Below are positions 22,560 through 58,185 of a stretch of DNA of 64,000 bases, one piece after another (the first letter of the stretch is position 1; each line of letters opens with the position of its first letter). Under the pieces are notes generated by a model, which worked only from the letters and a program-made list of their open reading frames with translations, had not been told where the DNA came from and made no database searches. The position numbers and the translations under genes were made by a program. Source of the DNA: Apoda limacodes (lineage: Eukaryota; Arthropoda; Insecta; Lepidoptera; Limacodidae); assembly GCA_946406115.1 (NCBI GenBank), contig OX291553.1, forward strand, positions 10,545,001 through 10,609,000, given 5' to 3'.

Positions 22560-24110
22560 GTCAAAATGGTTTATTCAAATTAGGATTTTACAATCACTTT
22601 TGAATCTTCAAAGTTATGTAAAAAAATTTTGAAATCCGGTTCACAATGTTGTTGATTTCTACCGAGAAGAATCGGGCAAGAAACTCGAAAGTTACTCTTT
22701 TCAAAAACATCATAAAAACTAAAAATACAATCAATATCTTAAATAAAAAATTTAAGCTGTACAATTTTATAATATTTCCATTTTAATTTGGTTTACCTAT
22801 GCATCCTGTAATTGAGCATCTTCAGTCTCAAGGATTTTTATCATTTACATAGTCTAAAATATTGTAGTACTTATGCTTTTTTACAAAGTACTTGTTTGAT
22901 AAAAGATTTAAATTTACTTGTTGATAGCTTTTGAATTGTATTATTATTATATTTGTTGTAAAAGTGTAAACATTGTGCCATAAAAGAGTTACTTATTTTG
23001 TGTAGACGTGTATCATGCACCAACAGCTTATTTTTACTTCTAGTGTTTACTTTGTGAACGTCACTTTTCTTGCTGAAACTATTGATATTTTTATGTACAT
23101 ATAAAAGATTTTCATATATGTACTGCGACGCTAAAGTTAAAATTTTTACTTCCCTAACGCTATCCCTCAGAGATATCCTAGATCCTAATTTATAAATTGC
23201 CCGAATTGCCCTTTTTTGTAACAAAAATATTGTATTTTCATTAGCAGTGCTACCCCACAATATGATACCATATTCATAAAACTATGGAAATAGCTAAAAT
23301 ATACTAATTTTGCAGTGTCGCCATCGGTCAATTGTCTTATTTTCTTGATCGCATACACAGCAGAGCTAAGTTTTATGGCTAGGTTATGAATATGAGGACC
23401 CTATTGAAGTTTGGAGTCCAGCGTTATGCCAAGAAAGACTGTTTTAATTAACAAGTTTTAATCGCTCGCCATTAATATTAATACATGTCTGTATCTGACT
23501 AACATCTGGTAGTGTAAATTTAACACATTTGCTTTTTTTTCATTAAGTAACAAATGATTAGCGTTAAACCAATTTTCAATTTTAGAAAGGGCATTATTTA
23601 ATTCATCATAACATGTCTGTCGTCTCTTAACTTTAAAAAGCAAAGAGGTGTCATCAGCAAATAAGACAATGTCATGGTTTTTAACATAATATGGGAGATC
23701 ATTAATGTAAATCAGAAATAGAAAAGGACCTAAAATTGAGCCCTGAGGGACTCCCATAGTGACTGCTGATCCCGGAGATCTTTCTCCGTTGACATCTATT
23801 TTCTGTACTCACCTACTCATATAGGAGGTCAAAAGGTCGAGAGCTTTGCCTCAAATACAATAGCGATGTAGCTTCCTGATGAGATTTTCATGTTGAACAC
23901 AGTCAAATGCCTTAGATAAATCACAAAACACTCCAAGAGCATCATGCGAATCCTCCCAGGCGTTAAATATTTTTTTTAATAGTGCCACTCCTGCATCGGT
24001 TGTGGAACGGCCTTTCATAAACCCAAACTGTTTACTACTAAGTAGGTCATTAATACGACAACATTTGGCAAAGTATGATTTTTTCAAAAACTTTACCGAT
24101 TACAGGTACC
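22560..24110 (-). mobile_element. LINE, 5'-truncated and broken (family C)
   Basis: Minus-strand pieces of one ORF2 in order: 24087-23851 holds FGFMKGRSTTDA and the catalytic FCDLSKAFDCVQH; 23757-23458 holds GVPQGSILGP and the FADD box; 23260-22871 is the C-terminal region with LLQKRAIRAIYKLGS and a His/Lys-rich end. The pieces are separated by frameshifts. The 3' end at about 22560 carries AATAAA-like bases and 'gacttt' tail repeats. The endonuclease half is missing. RT motifs place it in the jockey/CR1 group of LINEs. Confidence 0.85.
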
Positions 24111-27100
24111 TAGTATTGAAATAGGCCGAAAATTATTAGTATTAGTACCTAGTAGTATAGAAACCTTGAAGTACAGTCACGGTCACAATCTCGTTAATTG
24201 TCATTTTGTATAATCAGAGCGTCTTTAAATATAATTACTACAGAATGTATTTAAATAATTATGTAAATTTTGACAACTAAACATCTATGCTAGTAAAAAC
24301 CAGAACTAAAAATACTTTTTATTAGAAACATAATTGATTCTAAAGGTCGAACTGCACTAGAGCAGCGCTGCGCGAGTCGTGTCAATATATTGATTTGAGT
24401 ATTTAGTATAAGATCGCTGCACTGCGCGTCGCGTCAAAGTTGCCTCCAAAATTTAATGCGTTCTATGCGGAATAATTTGGACATTTCTGGTGGGAATAGT
24501 ACTTTATCGAACATCTCGTTTGTTAACATTTGAATAATTAAACCATTTTCAAAAGCTATTTTATTTTTTGTTGAAACGCATTAAATGCTTTCTAATCTCT
24601 ATTTGCGCATTTGATCGTTCTATTGACCAAAAAACATGCACTATTTGTAGATTCTGGTGGCACTTTCTTTGCGTATTCAATGCCTTGGCTACACATGTCT
24701 GGGAGATAGTGCATTACCCATTTGGTAAAAAGAACAATTTCAAGCCCTATGCGCTGTCATAGCTCTGTATGCCAAGGTAATCTTGTCAAAAAACTACGGC
24801 ATGGCTAAACTACGCGATTTCATAGAATAGAATAAAACAAATACTTTAAAGGAATCTAAAAACAAAATAAACATACAACAATAATTATAAAAGTTCTTCA
24901 ACAGTGAATATTTGTTCTTAGATTTACCAGTCACAAAAAAGGCAAAGAAATTAAACTATATTGCTGAATCTACAAAATAAAACATTCTGATTTTTATATG
25001 TTCCTTAGAATTTCGAGTTAGGTCTTGTGATCGCGCCGTGTTTGGTGTTTTGATTATCCTGTTTTACAACAAAGATATATAAATCTGCTAACAAACGATA
25101 ATATAGGTAACCTCACCTTGGGGTCACTGATCCGTTTAAGCATTCACATTTGACAACTGCCAAAAAGTAGCGCAGAACACCCATTGATAGGTGACATGGG
25201 TATTTGGTAGTGATATTTCGTAGCAATACCGCTTAAAGGGAACGCTAAAACTCAATATAAGACTTTGCTATGATTTTTCTACCAACAGCTAATGAAACAC
25301 GGACCGCTAACAATTCTGCTACGAAGTAGTGAGATGGAACGCGGCTTTATTGGTGAGAATTGCGAAATAACCTATAAAACTTCTGTGCTTAATATCTGTT
25401 ATTCCTGGCTTCCTCGATCCAACATTCTTGAACAAATGCTCAGGAAATGACAATGAATAAATGTAACTATTTTTGACCTTAAGACGCATCCATTTTAACT
25501 CAAATTATTAACTATGCGAGTTCGCCATTGTTCTTTAAATATATTGTGACTTCATGATGATATAGTACTTAACCAAATATTTAACTATTAGCAGGCGGGA
25601 CTCATTTTAGTACAAGTTCAAATAGTAGCACAGTTACTTGTAGCAATGACAACAGGCACTCGCTATAAGGTATTGGCTGGCGGCTGTTTCTTCCTCCTTT
25701 TTTTCCTCTTTTTTTTCCTCTCAAAGCCACTCGGTCCATTTTTGACCCCTTGTAACTTCGTCTTCAAAAACACTAAAAGCCTAAATTTTCAGTGACCAAG
25801 AAGGAATAAGTTGGATACAATTCCAAATTACATTAAATTTCAATTAGTACTTTAAAAAATATTGCAAGACAAAGTTTTTAAATTTTGTCTCTGACTGACT
25901 CAGCAAAATTTATACGGTACTTCTAACGGACGTAAAAGGTTCCAATTTTGAACACAGTTATTGTTTATTCAATACAGCAAGGAAAAACTCTGAAATTCCG
26001 AGTTTTTTTTCGTTTTCTAGATATACAATAAGAGTAAGTACGTATATTCGTGGTTGCCGTCTAAAATTTTGTTTGTTAATTTGGCAGTTGTTTGGATAAT
26101 TTTATAGTGTTTATTACGTCTGGTCTGGTGAAAACGTGTTAAAGTCGAACAACACAACTTTACAGGAGACGCAAAAAACCGTTGCAGCTTAAAATTATTC
26201 GAATTTTCGTTCACTGTTCTTTACAATTAAACTTTGAACGCAGTCTTAATATTTAAAAAAATCTCTTTCACGGGGTCATATTGCTTCTTCTCTAACAAGG
26301 GATAGGTATAATTGAATTTATACTTCTTTTACCTTTATTTTAAAAGTAAAAAGGGACACGCTGTTCGGTGTTTTTTAATATTTATCTATTTTTGTAAAGG
26401 TAATATACAGTGACAACCTATGACATAAATTGTTATACTAAAATACTTTACAAAACACTGACAAGTATGAAATTCATAATAAATGTTAATTGAGAAAATT
26501 GTACACATTTAAACAATAGCATTGTGGTTTGAACCCTGCGGTTACGCGTGGCCGCTCTTACAATATCATCAATATCGGTTTCGCAAAAGAAATTTAGTAA
26601 TTATTCTAATATTTACGCATTGAATGTGCTCTTTGCGCGCATTCGATCTATTTTTGGCTAAAAATGAATACGCTCTATGTGTATTTATACGGTCCACATT
26701 TAACGCATTGGCTGCACATGCTCTGAAGGTAGAACAGTGGATGTTCTTTAAAAATAGTGAACAGTTATTTTGTTTGTTGACTTTTGGCTAACAAAACTAT
26801 TTCAATGGCTCAGTAATGCGATAGCTTTCTATGTTAATAAAATCTTGTCAACAAAATATGGCTATTGTCACATGGTATCAATTACGTACACGGCGCGCAC
26901 GGATGCCATGGTAGAGAATGGTGAATTTTTTTTTGGGCACCCATTTATATTTTAGCACTACAGTATAGAATATTCGGCACCTACTTTAAGGTTTTAAATC
27001 CATTATATGGCCATGGTCAATGGATTGCTACATTTGTAGCAAAGGCTTACGTTCTATTTTGGAATATTGTGTCACCACAGTGGGTCATCGTACGTGAAAA

Positions 27101-29094
27101 TAAATTGTAGTACCGAATAAAAGTAAGACCTCCCCAATTTGGAGTAATCACTTTAAGGTTGGTAACACCAAAATCACGCACACAGATGTAGAAATGATAG
27201 TCGTATTAGCTGATTATCACATATTGATAGTAAAATGGCTCGCAATACTCCGTTTGATGTTGTTTTGGACACGGTATCTAGACGTATAAGTCATCTTTGC
27301 TTTTAATTTCTCGTATTTTGGTGTAGTTTTATAATACAATATATATTATATGTGCATATACACATAATTTATATATGCACATAGTTTGCAACACTTAACT
27401 TTAAAGATACCTGTTTTTTCATGTGATTTAATAAAATATTGTTTTGTATAATAAAAATACTACAATAATCACAACTTTAGTATTTTTTTAATAAACTTTA
27501 GATTTTTCCTCGATTTTCTAATTGGTGTACAAGGCGAGAGCCGGGTATGAAACGTCTCTTTTTAGTGTTTAATGAAAAAGCAAGCAGGAATTTCAAAAAT
27601 ATACAATTAAGGTATATATTATTTTTAAATAAAACCAAACTCAAGTTTAAACAAACTTTAAACCTCACCATACTTATTTCTTGGTGAAGCGCAATTTTTC
27701 ATGAAAATGTATTTTCTCTGTAACTTTATAAGCCACTCTGGTGTTGTAAAGCGAAAAGCAGCTAGTGGAATGTCTCTGAAGTGTTTGTGGTCATTTCCGT
27801 CTAGCTTGGGGATCATACTGCATAGTTACAACCCCCGGGAGGGTTGTGCATCGTCATTTATGGCTTTACTAAAATTTGAAGTAAACTTAGTGAGAATTTT
27901 CAGGTTTTATATAAAAGTTATCAGTTTTATTTTAGTTTTAGAGTTTAATGTTTAACATTGTTATATTTACTTTCGTTTATATTTAGCTGTAACTTGTTTT
28001 TTACATATGTAGATATTAAAATTTACAATCTCACAATATAAAATATTAAGTGATACTGATTGTTTAACCTGAACGAAAGTTTGTTGAAACTGAAATACAG
28101 CGAAATTTAAGTTTCCAAGATGTCGAATTTGTTTGTAACCGATAGGGATAATTGATAAAAAAATGACATATTTATACTCAGTTATATAAAAAAATAAATG
28201 TATGTATATATAAACATATAATAAATAATTAAAATTAATGCTATAATAAAGAAATAATATAAATCTTGCATCGAATTGCTGCCAGCTCACACTCTATGAC
28301 AATTTTAATGTGGACTATATTACAGGCCGGGATTATATTTATAAAGAGAAAATGTAAGCTCAAAACGTTTACTAACGTAATATAACATAATACGTAACTT
28401 AAAGCTTACTACTCATGTAAAAAATTTCAAGATTCAAGACAGAGGATATTAACAAATATAAAAAATGGCTTCGTTTGAAGTTCTGCGCAATTTGGGTTAC
28501 ACACCTTCTGTTATAATATATACTATGCTTTTTTTTTTATTTGTTGGTACGTTACGAAAATTAAAAAATGTTTTGCTAATACTATAGAAAATTATTGTAA
28601 CATTGAATTTTATTAACGCACATTTTTGGACGATTTTTTTAACAGGCCGTAAATCTATTGAAAATATAGTTAAATGTTAGATTAAAAAAAATCATTAATA
28701 TATGTTCAATAGTTTTTGCGTGATTCATACAGAAAATGTCCCAAATAACTATTTTCAAATCTCTTTGTAGTTTATAAAATTAAGTAAAATATTCATTACA
28801 GTTAAATCGAACTTTCTTTCATTATTTGCTTCTTATTTTTGCATTTATAGCCACTACCCATGTTCTTAGAATCGTAAGCAAAAAATAGAAGCCTAATTTC
28901 TATTAGATTAACGTAGTTTTATAAATTTTCAATTGACTTCAAAGTAGGACGTTATCAATTCAAATATCATGTATGTACTGATAATTTTATATAGATTTTA
29001 TTTATTCAGTCAACCTGATACATAGGTATGATTCTGGAATGAAGGATAACTTAGTATTTGATATTAATTTCAACCTTTGATATTGATACCTTTA
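24111..29094. other. about 5 kb without a supported gene
   Basis: AT-rich DNA with scattered short open frames and no recognisable domain. 27330-27390 is an imperfect palindromic tract ('tatatgtgcatatacacata' and inverse). 26520-26560 has a B-box-like 'ggtttgaaccc' but no partner A box that I can support. Confidence 0.45.
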
Positions 29095-29275
29095 CACGGG
29101 TCTAAGAAAAAGGGTCTTACAAAAGACGGACGGACAACAAAGTGATCCTATAAGGGTTCCTTTTTTCTGGGGAACCCAAAAATGCGAAAATTTCAGGGGA
29201 ACAACATGCAAGAAATATGTTTTGATTTTTTGCTTTATCACAAAACGGTAACGCAAACAAACTTCAAACTATAAA
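29095..29275. repeat. fragment of the 'gggttcc' dispersed repeat
   Basis: Contains 'gacaacaaagtgatcctata' beside gggttcc and, further on, 'caaaacggtaacgcaaacaa' with 'acttcaaac'. The same elements occur in the longer copies at 51110 and 54505. Confidence 0.55.
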
Positions 29276-29278
29276 CGG

Positions 29279-29482
29279 TTATAGTATCAGTTTCATAGTT
29301 AAAAAAAACAAATGTTTTAAATCAGTCAAGGGTAAATCGGGCTTGTGCATTATCTGGTGCTGAGAAATCCTTGCTTTACACTTAGCTGGTTTCTTTTTTA
29401 ACATACATTTAATTTCAGCATTAAATTCACAAAAGTTAAGCGGCCGTTGCTCAAATACAACCCATTCACATTTTTTTGTCAA
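29279..29482 (-). other. unrecognised open frame
   Basis: A 67-codon minus-strand frame with Cys- and Lys-rich, protein-like composition (for example KKKPAKCKARIS), open further upstream without an ATG. I do not recognise it. It has no clear splice sites or neighbours of related function and may be a transposon fragment or chance. Confidence 0.15.
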
Positions 29483-29723
29483 TCTTACAAAGCCAAATGA
29501 TTTTTCGACAAATCCTATTCAAACATCCAACTTTACGTTCAACTGCAGCAGCCTTTGAGTTCCAGCAACACTTAATACAACTTTATATTACTTTGCTCCA
29601 ATAAGTCTGTCCAATTGGAATGTACTGCTCAACTTGCTACGTTAAAACCTGCTTTACGACAGCAATAGCGTTCGCAACCTCCAACTTTTGTTCTTGTGCC
29701 AACGCTACTTGAACAACAACAAC

Positions 29724-29790
29724 AAAAAAAAAACATTGCACAATTGGATAAGTAAGTTATACTTATCCAATTGTGCAATGTTTTTTTTTT
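29724..29790. repeat. perfect 31-bp inverted repeat with 5-base loop
   Basis: 29724-29754 is the exact reverse complement of 29760-29790, with loop agtta. The arm is ten A bases followed by cattgcacaattggataagta. As RNA this would form a long perfect hairpin. Confidence 0.95.
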
Positions 29791-29987
29791 ACTTTTTATC
29801 CTACTTCGAAAAACGAGGAATTTCTTAAGTCCACTTTATATTGTTTTTATATGTGTTACTTAATATCTTCGTAAATTGTAGGTTGATTTTAATAATTTTC
29901 ACATATAACGAAGGTTTTACCTCCGGATTGGTCCCATTTAAATTTGGTGAGAATCGTCCTAGAGAAACCAGAGTTGGGATCAAATAT

Positions 29988-30125
29988 TGTTGCCAATGCC
30001 ACTATCTGCTGCTTAGATAATCTACTGCTAAAATAAAACAAATGCTTAGATACGTATGTTGCCAATGGCACTATTTGCTGCTTAGATAATCTACTGCTAA
30101 AATAAAATAAATGCTTAGATACGTA
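29988..30125. repeat. two tandem copies of a 69-bp unit
   Basis: Unit 29988-30056 is followed directly by 30057-30125, with only a few differences. Each holds tgctgcttagataatctact and 'aatgcttagatacgta'. On the minus strand each unit contains a polypyrimidine-like run and 'ttttag', so the duplication copies a potential splice acceptor. Confidence 0.9.
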
Positions 30126-30139
30126 GGTTTGACGCTGCA

Positions 30140-30747
30140 AGTAGATATAAACTGTTTGGGAATGTTTTATTTTTTAAGGTCCCGTGGTCGTAAATAAACC
30201 CCTATCACGGTTTCGTACATAAAATGTTAAAAAAATATGATTCCTAATATGCGTATCTACATGAATTATAGATCTATCAAAATGTATATATATCAGGTAA
30301 CTAAAAATTAAAAAAACAATTGACAAAAAATATAATTTGACCTTAAAATCCACAAAAACTATACTTTAAAGGCCTTTTAAAAATTTTAGTGGACTCTTAA
30401 ATGGTATTTTTAAAAGCATGTAAGTGGAATATTTCGCATCATGTTGACTTTTTTGTAGTCTTGCATTAGGCAGTATAAATTTCCTTTCAATTTCAGCTAT
30501 TGTACCTATATTCTGTACAATTCTCTCGATAGAAAAAATATTTTATGTAAATATGATCTTTTTAATTTACTGTAACTTACCGTGCGCATCATTTCAAGCA
30601 ATTCTTTAGAACAAACCCCATCATACAAGCGGTAAAACACACACAGGGAAATAAACAGTAGTAATTATAAAAGAAATAATAAAATATTTGCAAAGATTAT
30701 TTAATAACTTCACTAAGTTTAATTGTAAGTATCAAATCATTTTATTT
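30140..30747. other. no gene; downstream flank of allantoicase
   Basis: AT-rich DNA between the 69-bp duplication and the last allantoicase exon. Nothing else seen. Confidence 0.4.
30741..30746 (-). terminator. poly(A) signal of allantoicase
   Basis: AATAAA on the minus strand begins two bases after the TAA stop at 30750-30748. This would give a very short 3' UTR. A later signal may be used instead. Confidence 0.45.
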
Positions 30748-52981
<22,234 letters not shown>

Positions 52982-52999
52982 CTATTGCAAGAAAAAAAT

Positions 53000-54504
53000 A
53001 CTACAATTAAAAAGAACATATTGTGTAGAGATATACAAAGGCTGGAACTAAGTAGAATTAATTAATTATCGTTGATGAAACGTGATTTTTGCATAGTTAA
53101 AAAATATGTACAGTCAGAGGCAAAAATGTATGCATAGCTTACGGATCAATAACATGCAAGAGCATGAAACCTATTCTGTGAACAGACATTTACTCATTTA
53201 TAACAAAAGATCAATAATATCTGCCTCAATATAAGTTTCAAATTATTTCGTTATATAAATACTACCTCGATTTACGAAGAGAGTGCTGAATTTGATAAGT
53301 AATAAAAAATCAGTCTTAGTGGAGTGGGCTAAACATAACATAATTTATAATTATCGTCTGAGTGACTCGGGTTCGATCCTTTTGTCTATCCGTTTTGGTT
53401 TTTTAGTATCTGAGTGACTCGTATTTAATTTTAATACTATGTTGTCTTTTTTTATGAATGCGAAGCGGTGTATTGAAATATCAATCAATAAAAACGTATT
53501 GAAATTTCCATAAACTCAGTTGTTGGGATTATTCTAATTTTTAATCATAAAAGCTCCTTTGTAACATATTTATATGTCGTAGGCATACGCTTTGCCCCGT
53601 TTTGAGTTGTTAATTTTTTTTTGTACCATAAAAACTAACTTGCAAGATTGAAATAGGAACTCTCTAATTATATTTTCTGAATTTAAGTATATTATGAAAT
53701 TTTATTAACAGTGAAGACGATACTCAAAATTGAATATATTGTAACTGATATTACATAGCACCTCAATTATACGCATTTTCTTCTTTATAATATTACATAT
53801 GCATTAATATTAGTTGCACATTAGTTACGAAGTTTAGAAATAGCAAAACGTGTTCTCAAAATACGGCTCAAGCACCTTCGCTAATGAAGCAGCAATACCA
53901 GAAAAAAAATGACTCCCTTCCTAGAGATCCTGACTAACTTTATTGCTGTTTTTACTAATTTTACTGACGATTAGTCTTAAGTCTAAGCCGTTCACTGTTT
54001 TAACACAATGAAGTATAATATTATTATAAATAGTTCTCATCAAAACTAAAAAGGCTCAAGGCGTTCCGGATTTGCACCTTTGCCAAAATGATTATTTGAT
54101 AGAGCTCGTGCTATTGAGCCAATTTTTACATGGGTAACATTATAAAATTATGGTCAGGATTCAGCTCAAGATCAAGCCTTAGGACGAACAATCACAATAA
54201 GCAGTCGTTTATTGCAATTGTCTCTTGTTATTTCTCTAATGTGTAATTAAATCAGCGTGAGCGTATGCCATGCGATCTGGTTTGCTTAATTTATTCTATC
54301 CTTATAGAATAGAGAAGAAACTTTTGCGACACACTGTACACCACTGTATGGTATATATAGAATTTTAACTCTGAAGTAATCTGGAACTTAGTTTTACTCA
54401 GGGATTTGTTAATTCATAATGCTTTGTGATTTTATTTTATTTTTGTTTTCTTGTGCATAATATCTATTTTATCAAGTCTCGTGCCGCGGGTATAACACAA
54501 ACAC
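53000..54504. other. no gene found; expected side for allantoicase exon 1
   Basis: AT-rich DNA upstream of the first located exon. 53335-53390 has a B-box-like gggttcgatcc on the plus strand, but no good tRNA fold. I saw no exon that matches the allantoicase N-terminus. Confidence 0.4.
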
Positions 54505-55080
54505 AAAGGGTTTAGAACAGAAAGGGTGCCAACGGAGTCCTATTACTGAGCCGACGCTGTCTGTCTGTCGGTCCGACCATAAAAGGGCTCTATCTTTAAA
54601 ACCGACATAGGTAGAACCCTGAAATTTTCACAGAATATGTGTTACAATAGAGGATTATCTAACAAATAATAAAAAGTTCAATTTAGGGGAGTCCCCGTAC
54701 AAGAAACACATTTCTGATGTTTTTTCTCTATCTGAAAAACAGTAATACATATAAAATTTAAACTTGCAGTGAAAAAAAATGTGAACTCTAAAGTATAACA
54801 ACAAATAATATAAAACTAGTCCGAACGTAAGACGGGCACGAGCTATTTACATTTAAAATTACCGGTACAACGCAATCAAGTAATTATTATAAGAAACAGT
54901 TACACATTTGTTTGTTGGAAACGATATCCAAAGTTCAGCAACGTTGGGCTTGGTCAGTACTTGGATGGGATGAACAACGACACACTTTTTGTTTTTGTTT
55001 GTGTTTTTAAATTACGTAAATGTTAGTAGGTACGAAATGCTCAGTGCGCGTGCCCAACTTGCACTTGGCCGATTTTTAAT
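54505..55080 (+). repeat. dispersed repeat carrying a 5S rRNA segment
   Basis: Same family as 51110-51625: gtctgtctgtcggtccgacc, then ttttcacagaatatg, and an end with acttgcacttggccg. Its middle contains the 5S-like block annotated separately. Confidence 0.8.
54931..54973 (+). ncRNA. 5S rRNA-derived segment (not a full gene)
   Basis: aagttcagcaacgttgggct followed by tggtcagtacttggatggga matches the 3' half of animal 5S rRNA with few changes. The 5' half of 5S is absent, so it is a relic inside a repeat. Confidence 0.8.
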
Positions 55081-55527
55081 AAATATACACAATACATAGC
55101 AAACTATTAATTTGTTTCTCAATATTAAAAATCATTTCAAAATAATATTCAGCACTATACTAACACTCTCGCGAGCAAAATCATTATATTTAGTAAAGTC
55201 TGTGTCCATGATGAGCACTTAACGTTGAAATAACCGTGTTATTTGTGCGCTCGAGTGGAACTAGTAGTATAACGACACCTTATCTTTCTTTTTATAATTA
55301 ACATTACAAATGACTTTGTTCTGACGCAACTTATCACGCGATAAGTGCGGCCTTTGCTGCTACTGTATCAAACTATACATTTAGCCTGTCGTGTATGATA
55401 TTATTCTTAATGCGTGTTTTGACATGGTTCTAGCAAAGGCGCGCAGCCTTTATCTCGGAGAAACTTTGGTGGCTATTAATTTAAATCTCATTATTCAAGC
55501 GATCATAGGTAGCTTACTTAATTATAA

Positions 55528-55640
55528 TATTCAAAGTCAAAGTAAAAGTTTTTTTATTTTATTTAAATTAGGTTATTCAATACTACTTTTGAAATCCGGT
55601 TCTCAATGTAAAAAAATCGATAGTAACTTTTTGAAAAATT
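55528..55640 (-). repeat. 3' end of a family-C-like LINE
   Basis: 'tcaaagtcaaagt' tail units, then ttaaattaggttattcaata and ttttgaaatccggttctcaa, match 22557-22645, the 3' end of the family-C LINE. Confidence 0.75.
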
Positions 55641-55974
55641 AATGTCACAGTTATTCACGCAGAAACTTTCGAATTTTCTGGAACGAAAAGTAGCCTATTA
55701 CCTATTTCAGGACCTAACATTTATGTGTGCCAAATTTCAATTCAATTTAAAATCAATCAAGCGTGATTGAGTAACAAACAACCAACATTTTTCAGATTCA
55801 GATTTTAGTAGGATAACTGGCATGTAATTAATTTATTTTACACTACACATGCTCTGAAAGACCCTTCATGCAGAGTCAAAAATAGGGTTGAAGTACGTAT
55901 TTGCAGAGATTATTACTTTCTTCTTGCCCGCCTCGAGGCAAGAAATTAGTAATTTTTTTTTTTCTGAACTGACT

Positions 55975-56275
55975 ATGCAGTTCGCTGTTGCAGCCATTAC
56001 TGCTTCACCGGCCCTTCTTTGGGCGAGACTCTGAGGGACCAGTATAGCGCCCAACGTTCAAGGGATCCCCACGGGGGGAGCCTCGGCTTGGCTTGTCGCT
56101 CTCGGGGGCGTCCCTTCGACCGGCGTGGCCAGGAGGGGAGTTCCCCGTTACGCGGGTGCGGTTGCGATTGAGTGGGGGCGAGAAGCGCCCCGGCACTCTT
56201 AGATACCTCGTGTATTCGTTCCAGCGCCGACGAACGCGGTGACGTCGTAGAGACTAATCTCGCTCATCATCATCA
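55975..56275. repeat. GC-rich insert ending in (tca)n
   Basis: About 300 bases of high GC, ending ctcatcatcatcatcaaata. The abrupt base change and simple-repeat tail suggest a retroposed element 3' end (RTE-type LINEs often end so). The minus-strand open frame 56005-56196 is Pro/Arg-rich with no motif. Confidence 0.5.
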
Positions 56276-57075
56276 TCAAATAAATACACGTGATATCTTA
56301 CTATATTTTTCGTTCATTTGTTGGTATCCGATTGAGCTGAGTTTTAGTTCTGGTGACGATATAATGTGCATTACTCAATGTTTTTTACATATTTTTTCTC
56401 AACCCCCTTAATATGGGTATCAAATGAAAGGGCTTGAAGAATATGAATACCAGTACCAAACTTGATATACGTGATTCTTATGACAGCTGTCACAGAGCTC
56501 ATCCTATGTTTTTACGGCAACTCTTCAACTATAGCAAAAAACAAACAATCAAATCTTTCCGCTTTAATGGCATAATACATTCGTGTATGTGAAACCATGA
56601 AAATACACATACAAAATTTCTACCCAATCGGTCAAGCCGTTTAATAGTTGACAAACCAACAGCAGCGCCACCTACCAAGTCCAATTGTATTTTTAAATCA
56701 TCTAGAAAACCATCGAAATACCCATATAAATTTTTAACCCAATCGGTTCAGCCGTTTAGAAGCTATGTGGAAAAGGAAGTAATTACGTAATTAAGTAATT
56801 AGGAGTGTACGGAAGGATAATTCTTACTACCCGTTGTCCTATTACCCGTTTTCCCGTAGGAATGAAGCATTTTCCCGCGCTCAATAGTAGTCATTGTTCA
56901 TAAGGGATAATGTCGGCTTCTAATGGTAAAAGAATTTTTCAAATCGGTCCAGTAGTTTCGGAGCCTATTCAATACAAACAAACAAACAATCAAATCTTTC
57001 CTCTTTATAATATTAGTATAGATTATCTAGTATGGAACCCTTCATGCGCGAGTCCGACTCGCACTTGGCTGATTT
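56276..57075 (+). repeat. lepidopteran-type dispersed repeat fragments
   Basis: Contains aaatcggtccagtagtttcg, caaacaaacaatcaaatctt and an end 'tataatattagtatagat' at about 57008. A second related piece lies at 56530-56640. At 57045-57075 the gagtccgactcgcacttggc end of the 51110 family occurs. No gene. Confidence 0.65.
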
Positions 57076-58185
57076 TTCGTAAATATATAATTTATTTTCT
57101 ACAATGACTACCTTACCTACCTAAATAGTTAAAAAAAAACTATTTAAAAAATGTATTTTATTAACAACGCTACTAATAAAATATTCAAAACAGTAAATCA
57201 ATTTTTTTTTACTTCAAATAACCTCGGCTTGTCAATTGTAACTTTTACTACAACCACTCATTTTTGGCTGGTTATTGTTAACGTTTAAATGATGACGTAA
57301 TTTAACAATTATGCACTCTGCACTCCATTTTTTGCTTAGCCGAGTATTTGACAAGCCGTCGGCCTTCTGGTACCGTTAAAGTTAGTTGGTGCAACCCAGC
57401 CCTAAAGTGAGATTGTCATGTCTGTTTTCTTTTTTTTTGTTTCACTTTTCCCTTTTTACAAAATTTTATTGGGGCTGACTATGGCCTTACATCCATCAGC
57501 CTAGGTGAAAGAAATTGTTGATTATTTTAGTGGAAAAACTGGGTCAACTAGTTTTATTGTATTTTAGTATTTGACAACTACCACAACCGAACGATTTTTG
57601 AACCATTTTATATTAACAATTTCCATAAGAGTGAGCATGATCAATTCATTCACATTGTCCATATTCATTTGAAGAGTTAAAATGATTATTGGTAATAACA
57701 GAGAAAGTTCGTTTGCAGGATCTGGTTTGGTAATTACTGTTAAATATTCATTACAGTTTCAAACAGCTGCATTTGGTAAAAGGTTGACTTGCCAATACTT
57801 TTATTTGTTGGTTATGTAAATTAAAATTATTATACTGACTAGTTATACCAAAAGCATTAACAATAATACACAGACATTTAGTTATCTTTATGATTACAGG
57901 TACCCCGCAGAAAAATATTTCCCCATGAAAACTTTCGAAAGCGATTAAAAATAATCCTACCTCTCTTAATCCAAGATATGGTCTATCTCCCAAATTTGAG
58001 GGAAATTTATACAACCGTTTAAAATGTTAATTGGAAATTTTTAATTTCTAAAAAAATTTATTTTTATTTATTATACAATTAGCTGAACCCAACAACTGGC
58101 GCGCCATCTATTTTAAAACCTTTGCCGGCGTGTGTACAACAATTTGCCAAAATATCATTACAATCGGTTTGCCCTTAGTACGCGA
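57076..58185. other. no supported gene
   Basis: AT-rich. A minus-strand frame at 58014-57751 is open for 87 codons and has a GT after an 'agagag' stretch near 57958, but no match to any family I know. Confidence 0.35.

Noticed and set aside
54931..54973. Functional 5S rRNA gene
   Set aside because: Only about 43 bases of the 3' half are present, inside a dispersed repeat.
56005..56196. Pro/Arg-rich minus-strand protein
   Set aside because: Composition follows from the GC-rich repeat; no motif is present and the end is a simple-repeat tail.
57751..58014. Candidate first exon of allantoicase (minus strand)
   Set aside because: The frame runs into a GT near 57958, but the residues (GDRPYLGLRE) do not resemble the allantoicase N-terminus and the start is not ATG.
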